Assembly: GCA_023383015.1 (NCBI GenBank)
Contig: JAHDXW010000034.1
Coordinates: 5,078 to 39,614, forward strand
From: Paracoccaceae bacterium
GTDB taxonomy: Bacteria > Pseudomonadota > Alphaproteobacteria > Rhodobacterales > Rhodobacteraceae
Reading direction: 5' to 3'
Length of the DNA: 34,537 bases
In this document: positions 27,244 through 34,537 of the stretch, piece after piece
Layout of the letters: each line of letters begins with the position of its first letter
Numbering within the stretch: position 1 is the first letter of the stretch
The notes under the pieces: generated by a model
The model's input: only the letters and a program-made list of their open reading frames with translations
What the model was told of the DNA's origin: nothing
Databases searched by the model: none
Position numbers and translations under genes: made by a program

Positions 27244-28173
27244 GTGCAGACAACCATCCGCAGCGCAACCGGCTTCTCCGGCGTCGGCCTGCACTCCAAC
27301 CGGCCGACGCGGGTGATGCTGCGCCCGGCCCCGGCCGGCCACGGAATCCGCTTCCGCCGTACCGACCTGGCCGATGCCGATGCCGATGCCGAGGTCGCCG
27401 CCCGCTGGGATTCGGTGGTGCCCTCGGAGCTCTGCACGGTGATCGCCAATGCCGGCGGCGTGTCGGTCTCGACCATCGAGCATCTGATGGCGGCGCTGGC
27501 CGGCACCGGGGTGCACAACGTGCTGGCCGAGATCGACGGGCCCGAGTTGCCGATCCTGGACGGCAGTGCCGCGCCCTTCGTGCGCGGCATTCTCGCCGCC
27601 GGCGTGGCCGGCCTCGGCGTGCCGCTGCGGGCGATCCGCGTCCGCGCCCCCGTCGAGGTGCGCCAGGGCGAGGCGTTCGCCCGGCTCGATCCCGCCGAGG
27701 GGATCGAGATCGATTTCCGCATCGAGTTCGGCGACCGGGCCATCGGCCGGCAGCACAAGCGGCTCGACCTTGCCAACGGTGCCTTCCTGCACGAACTTGC
27801 CGACAGCCGCACCTTCTGCCGGATGATCGACATCGAGGCGATGCGGGCCCGCGGCCTGGCCCGCGGCGGCTCGCTCGACAACGCCGTGGTGGTCGACGGC
27901 GACCGCGTGCTGAACCCCGGCGGGCTGCGCCGCCCCGACGAGCCCGTGCGTCACAAGATGCTGGACGCGCTGGGCGACCTGGCGCTTGCCGGGGCACCGG
28001 TGATCGGCCGCTACACCGGCTACCGGGCCGGCCACGCGCTGACCGCCCGGCTGCTTTCGGCACTTTTCGCCGACCCCGCAAGCCACGAGGTCGCGGTCTG
28101 CGATTCCGATCTCGGCCGGCGGCTGCCCGGCCTCTGCCCGCCCCATCCCGCCGGGTACGCGCCGGGGGCCTGA
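27244..28173 (+). CDS. lpxC: UDP-3-O-acyl-N-acetylglucosamine deacetylase LpxC
   Basis: LpxC is the zinc deacetylase that commits UDP-3-O-acyl-GlcNAc to lipid A synthesis. The 309-residue product has SGVGLHSN (12-19) and STIEHLMAAL (76-85, general base Glu79, zinc ligand His80). HKMLDALGDL supplies His237 and Asp241, and His264 lies in GYRAGHALTA. The start is a GTG at 27244 with GAGGG five bases upstream. Its own promoter is likely in the 160 bases after the ftsZ terminator, where TTGATC at 27183 is a weak -35 candidate. Confidence 0.96.
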   Translation: MQTTIRSATGFSGVGLHSNRPTRVMLRPAPAGHGIRFRRTDLADADADAEVAARWDSVVPSELCTVIANAGGVSVSTIEHLMAALAGTGVHNVLAEIDGPELPILDGSAAPFVRGILAAGVAGLGVPLRAIRVRAPVEVRQGEAFARLDPAEGIEIDFRIEFGDRAIGRQHKRLDLANGAFLHELADSRTFCRMIDIEAMRARGLARGGSLDNAVVVDGDRVLNPGGLRRPDEPVRHKMLDALGDLALAGAPVIGRYTGYRAGHALTARLLSALFADPASHEVAVCDSDLGRRLPGLCPPHPAGYAPGA

Positions 28174-28207
28174 CCGCGCCGCCGCCTCCCGGCGGCGTGC
28201 AGGGGTC

Positions 28208-28242
28208 GGCTGCGGCGGCCCGATGGTCCGGCCGCCGCAGCC
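28208..28242. terminator. Hairpin terminator downstream of lpxC
   Basis: GGCTGCGGCGGCC (28208-28220), a 9-base loop and GGCCGCCGCAGCC (28230-28242) form a perfect 13-bp stem followed by CTTC. It lies between lpxC and a converging small gene and may serve both transcripts. Confidence 0.65.
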
Positions 28243-28305
28243 CTTCGTGGTGGCAATGGCGCGCCGCGGTGGCGGCCGCGGTCGGGGGTCATGCCCGGCC
28301 GTGGC

Positions 28306-28569
28306 CTAGAGGACGACGCCGCCGCTGAGCCCGCCGGCAAGCACGATCGTCGCGTCGCCGAGGGCGCTTGCGGCCTGCGGTTCGGTCGGCAGGCCGGCGT
28401 AGGTGTCGCCGCCGATGCCGCCCCTGCCCCCGGCCACGGTCGCTCCGGCGGCGGCGGCGCCGGCGTGGGCGTCGCCGTAGCTGCCGGGCCTTCCGGCGGC
28501 CAGCGCCGGCCCGATCGCCAGGGCCGAGCCCAGCACGAGGGCGGTCGCCACGATCACAGGTTTCCTCAT
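28306..28569 (-). CDS. Small exported Gly/Ala-rich protein
   Basis: The 87-residue product from the ATG at 28569 has GGAG six bases upstream; in-frame ATGs at 28575 and 28581 would add two or four residues. MRKP followed by VIVATALVLGSALAIGPALAA is a clear Sec-type signal peptide with likely cleavage after ALA. The mature part is short, rich in Gly, Ala and Thr, and has no recognised domain or cysteine. It converges on lpxC. It is probably periplasmic or secreted; function unknown. Confidence 0.6.
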   Translation of the reverse strand: MRKPVIVATALVLGSALAIGPALAAGRPGSYGDAHAGAAAAGATVAGGRGGIGGDTYAGLPTEPQAASALGDATIVLAGGLSGGVVL

Positions 28570-28791
28570 CTTCATCTCCATTGCGTGCCGGCGAGGCAGC
28601 ATGCCGGCCGGCGGGTTGCCTGGTGTCGCGCTTCACGGTCCGGCGGCCGCGACCAGGATCGCGCGCCGCCGGTATTGCCGGGCCGGCCCGCCGCGTCGAG
28701 CGGCCGGGCAGCCCGGTCCGGCCGCCCGTCGCCGGGCGGGCCGAAGATGTCCGGCAGGATGCCGGGATGTCCTCTCAGGGCGGCGCGCGCC

Positions 28792-29070
28792 TCACGCCGC
28801 GCCGTGCACCGCCGCAACGGCAAGAAGCAGCGCGACCGCGGCCGCGACGGCAATCCTTGCACGATGCGCCGCCCCGGCCGGAACCGGCGGGGTGGCGTCG
28901 GCCGGGCCGGGGCCGTCGGGCGGCATGTCCGGGCCGGCGTCCCGCAGGGAACCGGCGCGGACGTGGCGGGGACCGCGCCCGCCGCCGCCGTGACCGAAGG
29001 CGGGGTCGTCAGGCGGCAAGGGCCAGGCGCCGTGCGCCGCAAGCAGGTAGTCGACTGAGCCGGGGTGCAT
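28792..29070 (-). CDS. Small protein with C-terminal membrane segment (tail-anchored type)
   Basis: An ATG at 29070 has a strong GAGGAGGG about six bases upstream and opens a 92-residue frame starting MHPGSVDYLLAAHGAWPLPP. The middle is Gly/Pro/Asp-rich and disordered. The last 22 residues (RIAVAAAVALLLAVAAVHG) are hydrophobic, ending right at the stop. The frame is open far upstream, but the ribosome-binding site supports this start. It is divergent from the winged-helix regulator. No family was recognised; it could be an anti-sigma-like or membrane-sensing peptide, but nothing shows this. Confidence 0.5.
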   Translation of the reverse strand: MHPGSVDYLLAAHGAWPLPPDDPAFGHGGGGRGPRHVRAGSLRDAGPDMPPDGPGPADATPPVPAGAAHRARIAVAAAVALLLAVAAVHGAA

Positions 29071-29212
29071 CGCGTGCCCTCCTCGAAGGTCGTTGCATTG
29101 CCCCAACATGGCGCCGGACGCGGCGGCCTGCTTGACCGGCTCCTGAGGAATTCCCGGGTTTTCCGTGACCGCGTGCCGGGAAATGCCGGGCGGTGGCGCT
29201 GCCGCCCGGCGG

Positions 29213-29241
29213 TTGCCGCCGGCCGGCAATGCCCCTATGGT
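29213..29241 (+). promoter_or_regulatory. Candidate sigma-70-like promoter of the winged-helix regulator
   Basis: TTGCCG (29213-29218) and TATGGT (29236-29241) are separated by 17 bases. The predicted start lies about 15 bases before the regulator ATG. It is in the gap between two divergent genes. Confidence 0.4.
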
Positions 29242-29262
29242 CTGCCCGAGGGGTGCGGGGGG

Positions 29263-30825
29263 ATGGAGTTCGTCTTCGACGCCTTCCGGATCGACACCGA
29301 CCGCTTCGAGCTGTCGGGCACCGGCGGCCGCATCGCGGTCGAGCCGCAGGCGCTTGAACTGCTGATCCACCTCATCCGCAACCGCCACCGGCTGGTCACA
29401 AGGGACGAGCTGCACCAGACCTTCTGGGAGGGCCGCTTCGTGTCGGATTCGGCCTTGTCGAGCCTCGTGCGCGCCGCGCGCGAGGCGGTTGGCGACAGCG
29501 GCCGCGAGCAGCGCATCATCGAGACCGAGCATGGCCGCGGCTTCCGCTTCCGCGCGGCGGTGCACGAGGCGGCGGCGCCGGCGGCCGAGCCGGCCCGTCC
29601 GGCCCCGCCCGCCGCGCCGGCGATCGCGGTGCTGCCCTTCGACAACTTCTCGGGCAACGCCGGCAACGACCTGATCGCCGACGGCATCGTCGAGGAGATC
29701 ACCGCCGGCCTCGCCCGCTTCCGCTGGTTCACCGTGATCGCGCGCAACAGCGCGTTTGCGCAGCGCGGCCGGCCGGCCGATGCCCGCCGCACCGGGGCCG
29801 AGCTTGGCGCCGACTACCTGATCGAGGGCAGCGTCAACCGCGAGGGCGACCGCGTCCGGGTGCATGTGCAGCTGATCGATGCCACCACTGGCGGCCATCG
29901 CTGGAGCGGCCGCTTCGATCTGCGGTTCGACGGCCTCTTCTCGCTGCTCGACCGCATCACCTCGCAGGTGGTCGGCGCGCTACAGCCCGAGCTGCTCGAC
30001 TCCGAGCGCGGGCGGGCGGAGCGCACCGCTCCCGCCGAGCGCACCGCCTGGCAGCTTTTCGTCGAGGCGCAGGACCTTCTGATGCTGCCGGGACGGGAGG
30101 CCAATGCCAGGGCGCGGGCGCTGCTCGGGCAGGCGGAGGCGCGCGAGCCGGGCGCGGCCCGGGTGCACGCCAGCATCGCGCTGTCGCATTTCTGGGACAT
30201 CGCCTATCTCTGGACCGACGACCGCGCCGCCTCGATCGCGGCCGCCCATGCGGCGGCGCGCCGCGCCGTCGCGCTCGGGCCGACCGACAGCTGGGCCTGG
30301 ACGGCGCTCGGTGCCGCGAAGCTGTTCCTGCGCGACCCTGCCGGCGCCATCGCCGACATGCAGCGCGCCGTCGCGCTCGACCCCCATTCGGCGCTTGCCC
30401 ACGGGGCGCTGGCGCTGGGGCACGGCATTGCCGGCGATCCCGAGGCGGCGCTGGCGGCGGCCGCCACGGCCCGCCGCCTGAGCCCCGACGACCCGCGCGA
30501 GCCGATCTGGCTGAACGGCGAGAGCATGGGCCACTTCGCCCTCGGGCACTTCGGCGAGGCGCTGGCCGCGGCCAGGCGCCTGGTCGAGCGGCGGCCGGAG
30601 TACCCGACCGGCCACATCCTCGTTGCCGCCTCGGCCGCGGCGCTGGGGATGGACGGCGTCGCGCGGACGGCGGTCGCGCGCCTGCGCGACCTGCAGCCCG
30701 GCCTGCGGCTCGAGCACGCCTGCGCCTCGGTCCCCTTCGGCGACCCGGCGCTCTCGGCCCTGTGCCTGCGCGGGCTTGCCCGTGCCGGCCTGCCGGGCGC
30801 GATGCCCGGCGCCGGTGCGGCGTGA
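29263..30825 (+). CDS. Winged-helix transcriptional regulator with TolB-like and TPR regions
   Basis: The 520-residue product starts at ATG 29263. Residues 1-102 form an OmpR/CadC-type winged helix (FVFDAFRIDTDRFEL, VEPQALELLIHLIRN, LVTRDELHQTFWEGRFVSDSALSSLVRAAREAVGD interrupted by usual loops). After a Pro/Ala linker, about 123-245 matches the TolB/FlgO-like domain seen in such regulators (IAVLPFDNFSG, GIVEEITAGL, LGADYLIEGSV, QLIDATTGGHRWSGRF). The rest holds TPR-like helices with A..A...A..LDP.S spacing. No membrane segment lies between the DNA-binding and sensor parts, unlike CadC, so it should be cytosolic. Target genes are unknown. Confidence 0.87.
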   Translation: MEFVFDAFRIDTDRFELSGTGGRIAVEPQALELLIHLIRNRHRLVTRDELHQTFWEGRFVSDSALSSLVRAAREAVGDSGREQRIIETEHGRGFRFRAAVHEAAAPAAEPARPAPPAAPAIAVLPFDNFSGNAGNDLIADGIVEEITAGLARFRWFTVIARNSAFAQRGRPADARRTGAELGADYLIEGSVNREGDRVRVHVQLIDATTGGHRWSGRFDLRFDGLFSLLDRITSQVVGALQPELLDSERGRAERTAPAERTAWQLFVEAQDLLMLPGREANARARALLGQAEAREPGAARVHASIALSHFWDIAYLWTDDRAASIAAAHAAARRAVALGPTDSWAWTALGAAKLFLRDPAGAIADMQRAVALDPHSALAHGALALGHGIAGDPEAALAAAATARRLSPDDPREPIWLNGESMGHFALGHFGEALAAARRLVERRPEYPTGHILVAASAAALGMDGVARTAVARLRDLQPGLRLEHACASVPFGDPALSALCLRGLARAGLPGAMPGAGAA

Positions 30826-31053
30826 CCGGCGCGCACCTGCGGCGCCCGCTGCCCGGCACGGCCCCGGGGGGACGCGGGAGGCCACGCCCGCAGGCCGCCG
30901 GCCCGCCGCGGCCCCCGCCCCCCGCCCCGACGGGACTGGCCGGCCGCCGGGGCCCCGGGAAGGCCGGACGTCGTTCCCCCCTTTTCTTTCCGCACCGGAC
31001 GGGCCAAACAGGGATCGCCGGGGTAGCCCGGGCGACAGGCGAGGGTCGGCGGC

Positions 31054-31893
31054 ATGGCTTGGGCGGGTGCAGCGGTGCGGGTCGTGGCGGGCGCGGTGCT
31101 CCTCGCCGTCGTCGCGGGCTGCAGCTCGACCCCGCGCGAGCCGCCGCTCGATTCCTTCACCGCCGAGGAGATCTTCCGCCGCGGCGAGTGGGAGCTCGAG
31201 AACGAGCGGCGGGGCGGCGAGGCGACGCGCTACTTCTCCGAGGTCGAGCGGCTTTACCCCTATTCGGAATGGGCCAAGCGGGCGCTGATCATGCAGGCCT
31301 ACGCCCACCACAAGGCGAGGAACTACGAGGAGGCGCGCGCCGCCGCCCAGCGCTTCATCGACTTCTATCCCGCCGACGAGGATGCCGCCTACGCGCAGTA
31401 CCTGCTGGCGCTGTCCTACTACGACCAGATCGACGCCATCGGCCGCGACCAGGGGCTGACCTTCCAGGCGCTGCAGGCGCTGCGCGAGGTGATCGAGCGC
31501 TATCCCGAGAGCGAGTACGCCCGCTCGGCGATCCTGAAGTTCGACCTCGCCTTCGACCATCTCGCCGCCAAGGAGATGGAAATCGGCCGCTTCTACCTCC
31601 GCCGCGGCCACCACGCTGCGGCGATCAACCGCTTCCGCGTCGTCGTGCAGGATTTCCAGACCACCACCCACACGCCCGAGGCGCTGCACCGGCTGGTCGA
31701 GGCCTATCTGTCGCTCGGGCTGACCGACGAGGCGCAGACCGCGGGCGCGATTCTCGGCTACAACTTCCAGGGCAATCCCTTCTACGAGGACAGCTTCAGG
31801 CTGCTTACCGGCCAGGGGCTGGAGCCGGAGCCGCGCGGGTCGGGCTGGCTGATGGACATCTACCGCCAGGTCATCCGGGGCCAGTGGCTCTGA
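31054..31893 (+). CDS. bamD: Outer-membrane assembly lipoprotein BamD
   Basis: BamD is an essential lipoprotein of the BAM complex that inserts beta-barrels into the outer membrane. The 279-residue precursor has a signal peptide with lipobox VAGC and lipidated Cys23. TPR-type helices follow: FRRGEWELE, YFSEVERLYPYSEWAKRA, the family's AYAHHKARNYEEA, RFIDFYP, and RYPESEYA. The length and repeats fit alphaproteobacterial BamD/ComL. It lies between the inserted regulator block and recN, 53 bases before recN. Confidence 0.95.
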   Translation: MAWAGAAVRVVAGAVLLAVVAGCSSTPREPPLDSFTAEEIFRRGEWELENERRGGEATRYFSEVERLYPYSEWAKRALIMQAYAHHKARNYEEARAAAQRFIDFYPADEDAAYAQYLLALSYYDQIDAIGRDQGLTFQALQALREVIERYPESEYARSAILKFDLAFDHLAAKEMEIGRFYLRRGHHAAAINRFRVVVQDFQTTTHTPEALHRLVEAYLSLGLTDEAQTAGAILGYNFQGNPFYEDSFRLLTGQGLEPEPRGSGWLMDIYRQVIRGQWL

Positions 31894-31946
31894 GCGGGCG
31901 CGCGCGGGGCCGGCGCCGGCGGCGCCTTGCCGGGGGGTAGGGCGCG

Positions 31947-33599
31947 ATGCTGCGGCATCTCGAGATCCGCGACCTGCTGCTGATCGACCGGTTGCAGCTC
32001 GACTTCCAGCCCGGGCTGAACGTGCTGACCGGCGAGACCGGGGCCGGCAAGTCGATCCTGCTCGACGCGCTCGGCCTCGCGCTCGGCTGGAAGGGCCGGG
32101 GCGACCTCGTGCGGACCGGGGCGGCGCAGGCCGAGGTGACGGCGGTGTTCGCCCTCGGCCCCGGCCATGCGGCGCGGGCGGTGCTTGACGAGGCCGGGCT
32201 CCCGGCAGGAGAGGACGAGCTCGTGCTGCGCCGGGTCGCCGGCGCCGAGGGGCGGCGGACCGCCTACGTCGACGACCGCCGGGTGTCGGCCGAGACGCTG
32301 CGCGCGCTGGCCGAGACCCTGGTCGAGCTGCACGGCCAGCAGGACGACCGCGGCCTGCTCGATCCCCGCGGCCACCGCGCCCTGCTCGACGCCTTCGCCG
32401 GCCATGACGAGGCGGTCGCGGCGGTGCGCGGCGCCTGGCGCACGGTCGCCGCCGCACGCCGGGCGCTTGCTGACGGCGAGGCTGCCGGTGCCGCCGCCCG
32501 GGCCGAGGAGGATTTCCTGCGCCATGCGGTGGCCGAGCTCGACCTGCTGGCGCCCGGGGCCGGCGAGGAGGCCGCCCTCGACGCCCGCCGCCGGGCGATG
32601 CAGGCGGCCACGCGCGTGCGCGATGACATCGCCCGCGCCGCCCGGCTGCTGTCCGAGGGGGGCGCCGAGCAGGCGACTGCCGATGCGTTGCGCCGGCTCG
32701 AGGCGGCCGCGGACGGGGCCGGCGGGCGGCTCGAGGCGCCGGTCGCGGCGCTCGGGCGGGCGCTCGACGAGCTCGCCGAGGCCGCCCGCGGCGTCGCCCT
32801 CTGCCTCGATGCCCTCGAGGTCGACCCGCTTGCGCTCGAGCGTGCCGAGGAGCGGCTGTTCGCGATCCGCGCCGCGGCGCGCAAGCACGGGGTGCCGCCG
32901 GAGGACCTGCCCGGTCTCGCCGCACGCCTGCGCGACCGGCTGGCCCTCGTCGAGGACGGCGCCGCAGGGCTCGCCCGCCGGCGGGCGGCGGTGGCGGCGG
33001 CCGCCGCCGCCCATGACGCCGCCGCCGCCGCGCTTGGTGCGTCGCGCCGCGCCGCCGCGGCACGGCTCGATGCCGCCATGGCGGCCGAACTGCCGCCGCT
33101 GCGGCTCGAGCGGGCGCGCTTTGCGACCGTCATCGCTGCCGCCGAGCCCGGCCCCGACGGCGCCGATGCGGTGGCCTTCACGGTTGCCACCAACCCCGGC
33201 ACGCCGCCCGGGCCGCTCGACCGCATCGCCTCGGGGGGCGAGCTTGCGCGCTTCCTGCTTGCGCTCAAGGTCTGCCTGCAGGCGGCTGCGCCGGGGCGGA
33301 CGCTGATCTTCGACGAGATCGACCGCGGCGTCGGCGGGGCCACGGCCGATGCCGTCGGCCGGCGGCTGGCAGCGCTGGCGCAGGGCGGGCAGGTGCTGGT
33401 CGTCACCCACGCCCCGCAGGTCGCCGCCCGCGGCAGCCACCACTACCGCGTCGAGAAGCGCATCGAGGAGGGGTGCACCCGCGCCGTGGTGGCCGCGCTC
33501 GACCCCGCCGGGCGGGTGGACGAGATCGCCCGGATGCTGGCCGGCGAGGCGGTGACCGAGGCCGCCCGGGCCGCGGCGCGGGCGCTCCTGGCCGGCTGA
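31947..33599 (+). CDS. recN: DNA repair protein RecN
   Basis: RecN is an SMC-like ATPase acting in double-strand break repair. The 550-residue product has Walker A GETGAGKS (29-36), the RecN motif ELHGQQDDR with His129, coiled-coil arms in the middle, the ABC signature SGGELAR (429-435) and Walker B LIFDEIDRGVGG with Asp456/Glu457. Length is normal. A G-rich ribosome-binding stretch precedes the ATG. It probably shares a transcript with bamD, a common arrangement in this group. Confidence 0.96.
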   Translation: MLRHLEIRDLLLIDRLQLDFQPGLNVLTGETGAGKSILLDALGLALGWKGRGDLVRTGAAQAEVTAVFALGPGHAARAVLDEAGLPAGEDELVLRRVAGAEGRRTAYVDDRRVSAETLRALAETLVELHGQQDDRGLLDPRGHRALLDAFAGHDEAVAAVRGAWRTVAAARRALADGEAAGAAARAEEDFLRHAVAELDLLAPGAGEEAALDARRRAMQAATRVRDDIARAARLLSEGGAEQATADALRRLEAAADGAGGRLEAPVAALGRALDELAEAARGVALCLDALEVDPLALERAEERLFAIRAAARKHGVPPEDLPGLAARLRDRLALVEDGAAGLARRRAAVAAAAAAHDAAAAALGASRRAAAARLDAAMAAELPPLRLERARFATVIAAAEPGPDGADAVAFTVATNPGTPPGPLDRIASGGELARFLLALKVCLQAAAPGRTLIFDEIDRGVGGATADAVGRRLAALAQGGQVLVVTHAPQVAARGSHHYRVEKRIEEGCTRAVVAALDPAGRVDEIARMLAGEAVTEAARAAARALLAG

Positions 33600-33674
33600 C
33601 CCCGGGGGCGGGCGGATGGGGCTTGCGCCCCGCCCGCGGGCCGTGGACACTGGCGGCGAGGGGAGGGGCCGCCG

Positions 33675-33992
33675 ATGCCCGAGATCAGCACCGACAAGGT
33701 CGTACAGGTGATCTTTCTCTGCCGCGAGGGCCGCCGCGGCGACCGCGAGCTGGAGGCCTTCATCGAGGCGCTGAACGAGGACGAGCAGGCCAATCTCGTC
33801 GCCATCGCCTGGGTCGGCCGCGGCGCCTTCGAGGCCGAGGAGTTCGACCAGGCGGTCGCCACCGCCCTCGCCGAGCGCAGCGTGCCGACCTCGCAGTACC
33901 TGATGGGGATGCCGCACCTGGCCGAGAACCTCGAGGCCGGACTCGAGGCGATGGGGGTGGACGTGGCGGGGGCGGAGGAGGATTTCCTCTAG
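33675..33992 (+). CDS. DUF3775 family protein
   Basis: The 105-residue acidic product has ELEAFIEALNEDEQANLVAIAWVGRG in the centre and a C-terminal SQYLMGMPHLAENLEAGLEAMG, the pattern of the DUF3775 family. No catalytic motif, signal peptide or membrane segment is visible, so it is presumed cytoplasmic. AGGGGAGGGG lies before the ATG. It follows recN by 75 bases. The function of the family is unknown to me. Confidence 0.85.
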   Translation: MPEISTDKVVQVIFLCREGRRGDRELEAFIEALNEDEQANLVAIAWVGRGAFEAEEFDQAVATALAERSVPTSQYLMGMPHLAENLEAGLEAMGVDVAGAEEDFL

Positions 33993-34084
33993 GATTTCCC
34001 GTTCCCGGCGGCCCGGGCGCTGCCCTGCGGGTGAGAACGTTCCCGGCCTTCCCCTGCCGTCGTCCGATTGTCGGAGCCCGTGCC

Positions 34085-34348
34085 ATGCCGCGCAGCCTCC
34101 CCCTCGCGCCATTCCTGCGAATCACGCTCGGCCGCGGCGGGCCTGCCCTGCGGCTTGGCCCGCGGGCGGCGGGGGTGACGCTGGGCCCGGGCGGGGCCAC
34201 CGCCGGGGCACGCATCCCCGGCACCGGATTCCGCTGGCGCCGCCGCTGGCCGCGACCGGCACCCCGGCGCGGCCGGCGCATCGGCGCCCTCGGCACCGGC
34301 GGTCTGTTCCTCGCGGTGCTCGCCGCCCTCGACCTGCTGGGATCCTAG
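34085..34348 (+). CDS. Small DUF4236-like protein with C-terminal hydrophobic segment
   Basis: The 87-residue frame begins MPRSLPLAPFLRITLGRGG. The middle shows the spaced Gly pattern of DUF4236 proteins: LRLGPRAAGVTLGPGG, then GARIPGTGFRWRRRW. After a basic Arg-rich stretch the last 20 residues (LGTGGLFLAVLAALDLLGS) are hydrophobic. No clear Shine-Dalgarno was found and codon bias cannot separate it well from background, so it is a tentative gene of unknown function. Confidence 0.45.
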   Translation: MPRSLPLAPFLRITLGRGGPALRLGPRAAGVTLGPGGATAGARIPGTGFRWRRRWPRPAPRRGRRIGALGTGGLFLAVLAALDLLGS

Positions 34349-34360
34349 GGCCGGGGGAGG

Positions 34361-34389
34361 GGCAGGGGACGGTCGGGCCTGTCCCTGCC
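34361..34389 (+). terminator. Hairpin near the right edge, possible terminator
   Basis: GGCAGGGGAC (34361-34370), a 10-base loop and GTCCCTGCC (34381-34389) pair with one bulged base, 12 bases after the last small frame. No T tract follows. The remaining bases to the edge show no supported gene. Confidence 0.4.
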
Positions 34390-34537
34390 CGCGCCTGCCG
34401 CCGCCTGCGGGTGGCGCCGCCCGGGCTTGCTCCTGGGGAGGCCGCAAAGGGTGGCGGGCGGGCCGGGCGCCCGCCGCCCGCCACCCCCCTCGGCCTCCCC
34501 CTGCCCGGGCGGCCCGCGCGCGGCAGCGCCGGCCCCC

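Noticed and set aside
24473-28081. 1202-codon minus-strand frame opposite ftsA-ftsZ-lpxC
   Set aside because: It crosses three well-supported genes and an intrinsic terminator, and its translation is low-complexity; it is an antisense artefact.

Overview
The window is very GC-rich bacterial chromosome with tightly packed genes, many 1- or 4-base start/stop overlaps and frequent GTG/TTG starts. The order murB-ddl-ftsQ-ftsA-ftsZ-lpxC-(three extra genes)-bamD-recN, an FtsZ tail ending in [10 protein letters not shown], and the transporter and regulator families point to an alphaproteobacterium, most likely a Rhodobacterales member. This is inference from gene order and motifs; no search was run.

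Left block (1-7993, minus strand). A LivH/LivM/LivG branched-chain-type ABC transporter leads into a 735-residue fusion of a LivF-type ATPase with a Tm-1/UPF0261 domain. A TIM-barrel PEP-hydrolase-family protein follows, then a flotillin-like SPFH protein that runs off the left edge. The flotillin tail is an unusually regular array of 22-residue repeats. No periplasmic binding protein accompanies the transporter. A UDP-glucuronate-4-epimerase-like gene (8120-9145) stands alone beside this block.

Middle block (9382-20606). A minus-strand catabolic cluster encodes an N-formylglutamate-amidohydrolase-family enzyme, a three-part TRAP transporter, a glutamine-synthetase-like ligase, an aldehyde dehydrogenase, an iron-type alcohol dehydrogenase and a DadA-type FAD oxidase. 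A divergent MurR/RpiR regulator sits at its head. The content fits uptake, gamma-glutamylation, oxidation and deglutamylation of an amine, plausibly an amino alcohol. A toxin-antitoxin-like pair is inserted in the middle: a PIN protein plus a hybrid antitoxin built from a DUF7662-like domain and a Phd/VapB-like tail.

Right block (21028-33599, mostly plus strand). This is the division and cell-wall cluster: murB, ddl, ftsQ, ftsA, ftsZ, lpxC, then bamD and recN. murB and ddl lie in the same frame, separated by one TAA and a duplicated 33-bp stretch that reads as an Ala/Pro/Glu/Lys linker. Between lpxC and bamD are two small minus-strand genes (one exported, one with a C-terminal membrane segment) and a winged-helix/TolB-like/TPR regulator. 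After recN come a DUF3775 protein and a small DUF4236-like protein.

The best candidates for something undescribed are the ABC-ATPase/Tm-1 fusion system, the hybrid antitoxin inside a catabolic operon, the near-fused murB-ddl pair, and the flotillin with its very regular repeat array. No tRNA, rRNA, insertion sequence, CRISPR array or prophage was recognised.
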